Below, piece after piece: positions 61,401-64,000 of a stretch of DNA of 64,000 nt; the stretch's first letter is position 1, and each line of letters begins with the position of its first letter. The notes beneath the pieces are model-generated. The model made no database searches, was not told where the DNA came from, and worked only from the letters and a program-made list of their open reading frames with translations. This DNA comes from Trichopria drosophilae (taxonomy: Eukaryota; Arthropoda; Insecta; Hymenoptera; Diapriidae), in contig CM059582.1 of NCBI GenBank assembly GCA_030407085.1, forward strand, positions 51,907,001-51,971,000. The letters run 5' to 3'. The position numbers and the translations under genes were made by a program.

Positions 61401-64000
61401 TTTCCGAACGAAAAATATTACCAAAATATAGAACTCCGAAAGTCTAGAGTAGAGTTCAAAAATAAATTACATGTAGTATTGGTACGGTGGTGATTATCTA
61501 CTTATAATAAAATAAAAAAGCAATTGTATAAGAAAATCAACCGCCGTAATTTCGTTGAAGTATATTACAAAAGTGAATACTAATAAATCATTATAAATCT
61601 TAAGAAGAGTAAATTAAGACAAGATTTAGAGATATTAGTGAAAGAATTAGGAGCCAAAATGTAAATAAATTTAAGTAATATTATACTACACAAAAATAAG
61701 TAAGAATATTGACACTGTTAATGAAACAGTAGCATAAAAGTTTAATAAAATAATGTGCCCTGAATAAAAAAAACAAGTGGACCAAAAGTTAACATCTACT
61801 TATGTCACTTGTTTACTTTGATAAATAAAAATCAATTATCAGTCATATCGTATTGTTTTAAAATAAATTACTAAATCTCTAATGCCCACATTTACTTCTC
61901 GTAACCTTATTTGAAGCTGCCTAGAAAAGATGCTGCCTTTTTTTTGTTAATTTATCTTTTTTGGGGATAATTTCATTATAAACTATCATAAAGTTTTTTC
62001 ATAATGATTTATATTGATTCCAAAGAAAACAAATTGCTTTTTTTTGCACTTGTGGATACGTTGAAACTGAAATACATCCGAAAACCAATTTAAATCTAAG
62101 ATAGATGTGTACATAATAAATACTATAAAAGTGAATTGAAAAGATAAGATAAAAGAATGTTAATTTATTTATAGGTTATATTACAATTAAATTGTAGTAA
62201 TCAATTTAGTATGTAGGAAAGATGAATTTATAGTTGACCGTATTTATTTAAACTATTCTTTTAATATAAATTAATATATATTTTGTATACAATTAGGCAC
62301 AAATAAGCTTGCTATGAAAGTGAAATAATAAGCATAGCACCATGAATAATTATCTAAGTTTTCATGAAATAATGGCTACTGATTGTCACCTCTCACTTAC
62401 AAACACATAGAAAATGCAGAAAGTGCAATAAGTATTTCTGAAAGTTATTGTATTGCCAATATGTAGGTTCTTTTATGTGCTCAGGCTATCATTTACATTT
62501 GTGTTTTATTGTACTTATTATTCCTTTGATAAGTAACCGATCTACAAATGTACTTCCTGCTGGACTATTTTGTCACACGTAACTTGATTAGATTAAAATA
62601 TTATATTGGTTATTAGCTGCTGAAAATGTATTATGTATGCAAAATACATTGTGTAATTTTATTCACAACTGTTTTATTATTTTATATCTGCCTGACGGTA
62701 AGAAAATTATGCTATACAGTTTACTCTACATATCTGATCTATTACGGAATGATGAAAGGGTTCAATATCTTATTTAACTTAAAACCATTTTTATTAAAAA
62801 TCGTCTTGATGGGATCGTAAGAAATATTACCTGTGGCTATTCTTCACGTAACACATCGTTTTCTTGTTGTTTTCTTTATATATGAAATTGTCAAGTCTGC
62901 ATTAGTGCCTGGTACATTGTTTCCTATACTATCTATATCATTTTGATCTAATACATTTTATGAAATTTGTTGAAATTCTATATTAATAACCAATTTTTGA
63001 AATGTTATTAGATTATTATTTTTCCACTGAAAATTATTATATTATATAAAAGTGTACATAACGTGTTCATCTTAAAAGGGCATGGGCTGTTTGGAATACG
63101 TGTTTGAAACTTTGACAGGTAGGAGTAAAGAACATTGGTAACATGGGTGTAAAAGTACATGCACATGGTTTCATAAGCAGCGATGTAACAGAATATCAGA
63201 GCGGTGATCATCGTGCACTGATGCCCTGATTTACGTGACTAAAATGCCGCAACCTGCGGAATCGGTAGAGTCACGTTTTCGAGTGCAATGACGAGAAGAT
63301 GATTAATAGTCGTAATGTATAGTGTAATGTCGACATGTAAAATTGTTTCATGTACATTTCAATCCCAGCATGCAGTAGCTCGTTCGTTGAAATTGCATGC
63401 AGCAACGAGGGGTGAAATTAATTTTCACTTTCCAATACTCTCAGCTAAAATTTGGCAGGTTTATGTGCAATCGTATTACGTAATTTTAACTGATACGGTG
63501 GAGTCTTCAGAATGGATTTGAGGTGTCGATTTTTAATATATTGACTTCTGTCTTAAGAATCGGTATGACATATTAATGATATATTATTATGTTATTCATT
63601 ATATATGTTAATTTTGGGATTATGTATAAAGGGAATAACCGGACTAACTGTTTATGTCCGAATTTACAGTATGTTAAATTGGTGATAGAAGTCAAATCTC
63701 TTTACTGATAAATTTCGATCTTACTTGAGCCCACTTATGCTGAAATTTGTGAAGATCTATTGCAACATGGCTGTAAAGACTGCAAAAACCCGTATCCGGT
63801 ACATATACTTTCCGGTTAGGTTTTTGACACTGCATTTTAAAATGTATGTAGAAACCATGTTTTTTAGTATACGAATGTGTGAAATATTCCACGCCTTAAG
63901 CGAAATCTTGTATGTAATTACATTTAACTAATTACATGTTTTAATTACATTTTTATTATTTTTTATTTCCATTGCATGTACGAGAATATTTTGGTAGGCT
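58464..64000. other. AT-rich stretch, no gene recognised
   Basis: Short AT-driven frames only. A mildly GC-elevated patch lies at about 63,060-63,420. No repeat, exon or RNA gene was recognised. Confidence 0.5.

Noticed and set aside
1..64000. Search for CRISPR arrays, rRNA, tRNA and bacterial operons
   Set aside because: No regular spaced repeats, no recognisable rRNA or tRNA segments and no packed coding frames; the sequence reads as animal nuclear DNA.

Overview
The window looks like AT-rich, gene-poor nuclear DNA from an animal, most likely an insect. The reasons are the low GC content, the absence of packed bacterial-style genes, a TATA-plus-initiator promoter in front of a small signal-peptide exon with a GT-AG style donor, and animal transposon relics (a Penelope-like retroelement, a TTAA-flanked piggyBac-type MITE and several palindromic MITEs). 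Hymenoptera would fit, but nothing here proves it. I see no complete multi-exon gene, no rRNA, no tRNA, no CRISPR array and no prokaryotic operon. Most open frames under about 120 codons are what chance gives in DNA of this composition.

Layout. 1-490 is a GC-rich block. 5.03-5.28 kb holds five CACGTG E-boxes. 5.92-6.29 kb is a long inverted repeat whose arms keep the same open frame. 10.0-10.7 kb is a GC-elevated island with unassigned open frames. Three related small MITEs lie at 11.7, 15.8 and 38.9 kb. The best gene signal is on the minus strand at 19.99-19.61 kb: TATA box, initiator, about 250 nt of leader, then an 88-nt coding exon with a signal peptide and a consensus donor. A possible terminal exon with poly(A) signals lies at 18.35-18.50 kb. 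24.56-24.85 kb may carry divergent first exons.

28.97-29.59 kb holds two adjacent palindromic elements, and 30.27-30.52 kb a further foldback-like, GC-rich block containing a full CRE site. 32.5-33.0 kb is a dense field of short TACTG/CAGTA palindromes. 34.92-35.37 kb is a clean piggyBac-type MITE. 39.49-39.90 kb may be a LINE endonuclease relic. 43.46-43.55 kb is a candidate 96-nt cassette exon. 44.4-45.2 kb is a broken Penelope-like element with a GIY-YIG endonuclease region and a degenerate hammerhead-like motif beyond its 3' end. 46.44-46.51 kb has three GGCGCC sites. 55.6-56.66 kb is a nested direct-repeat block. The rest is AT-rich sequence in which I see no gene.

How the parts relate. 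Apart from the signal-peptide exon, the content is transposon debris plus candidate regulatory islands, as expected in a large intergenic region or intron of an insect. The double E-box CACGTGCCACACGTG occurs twice, 37.6 kb apart. No undescribed system is demonstrated. The best leads are the secreted-peptide exon, the cassette-exon candidate, the E-box and GGCGCC clusters, the palindrome field and the conserved-frame inverted repeat.
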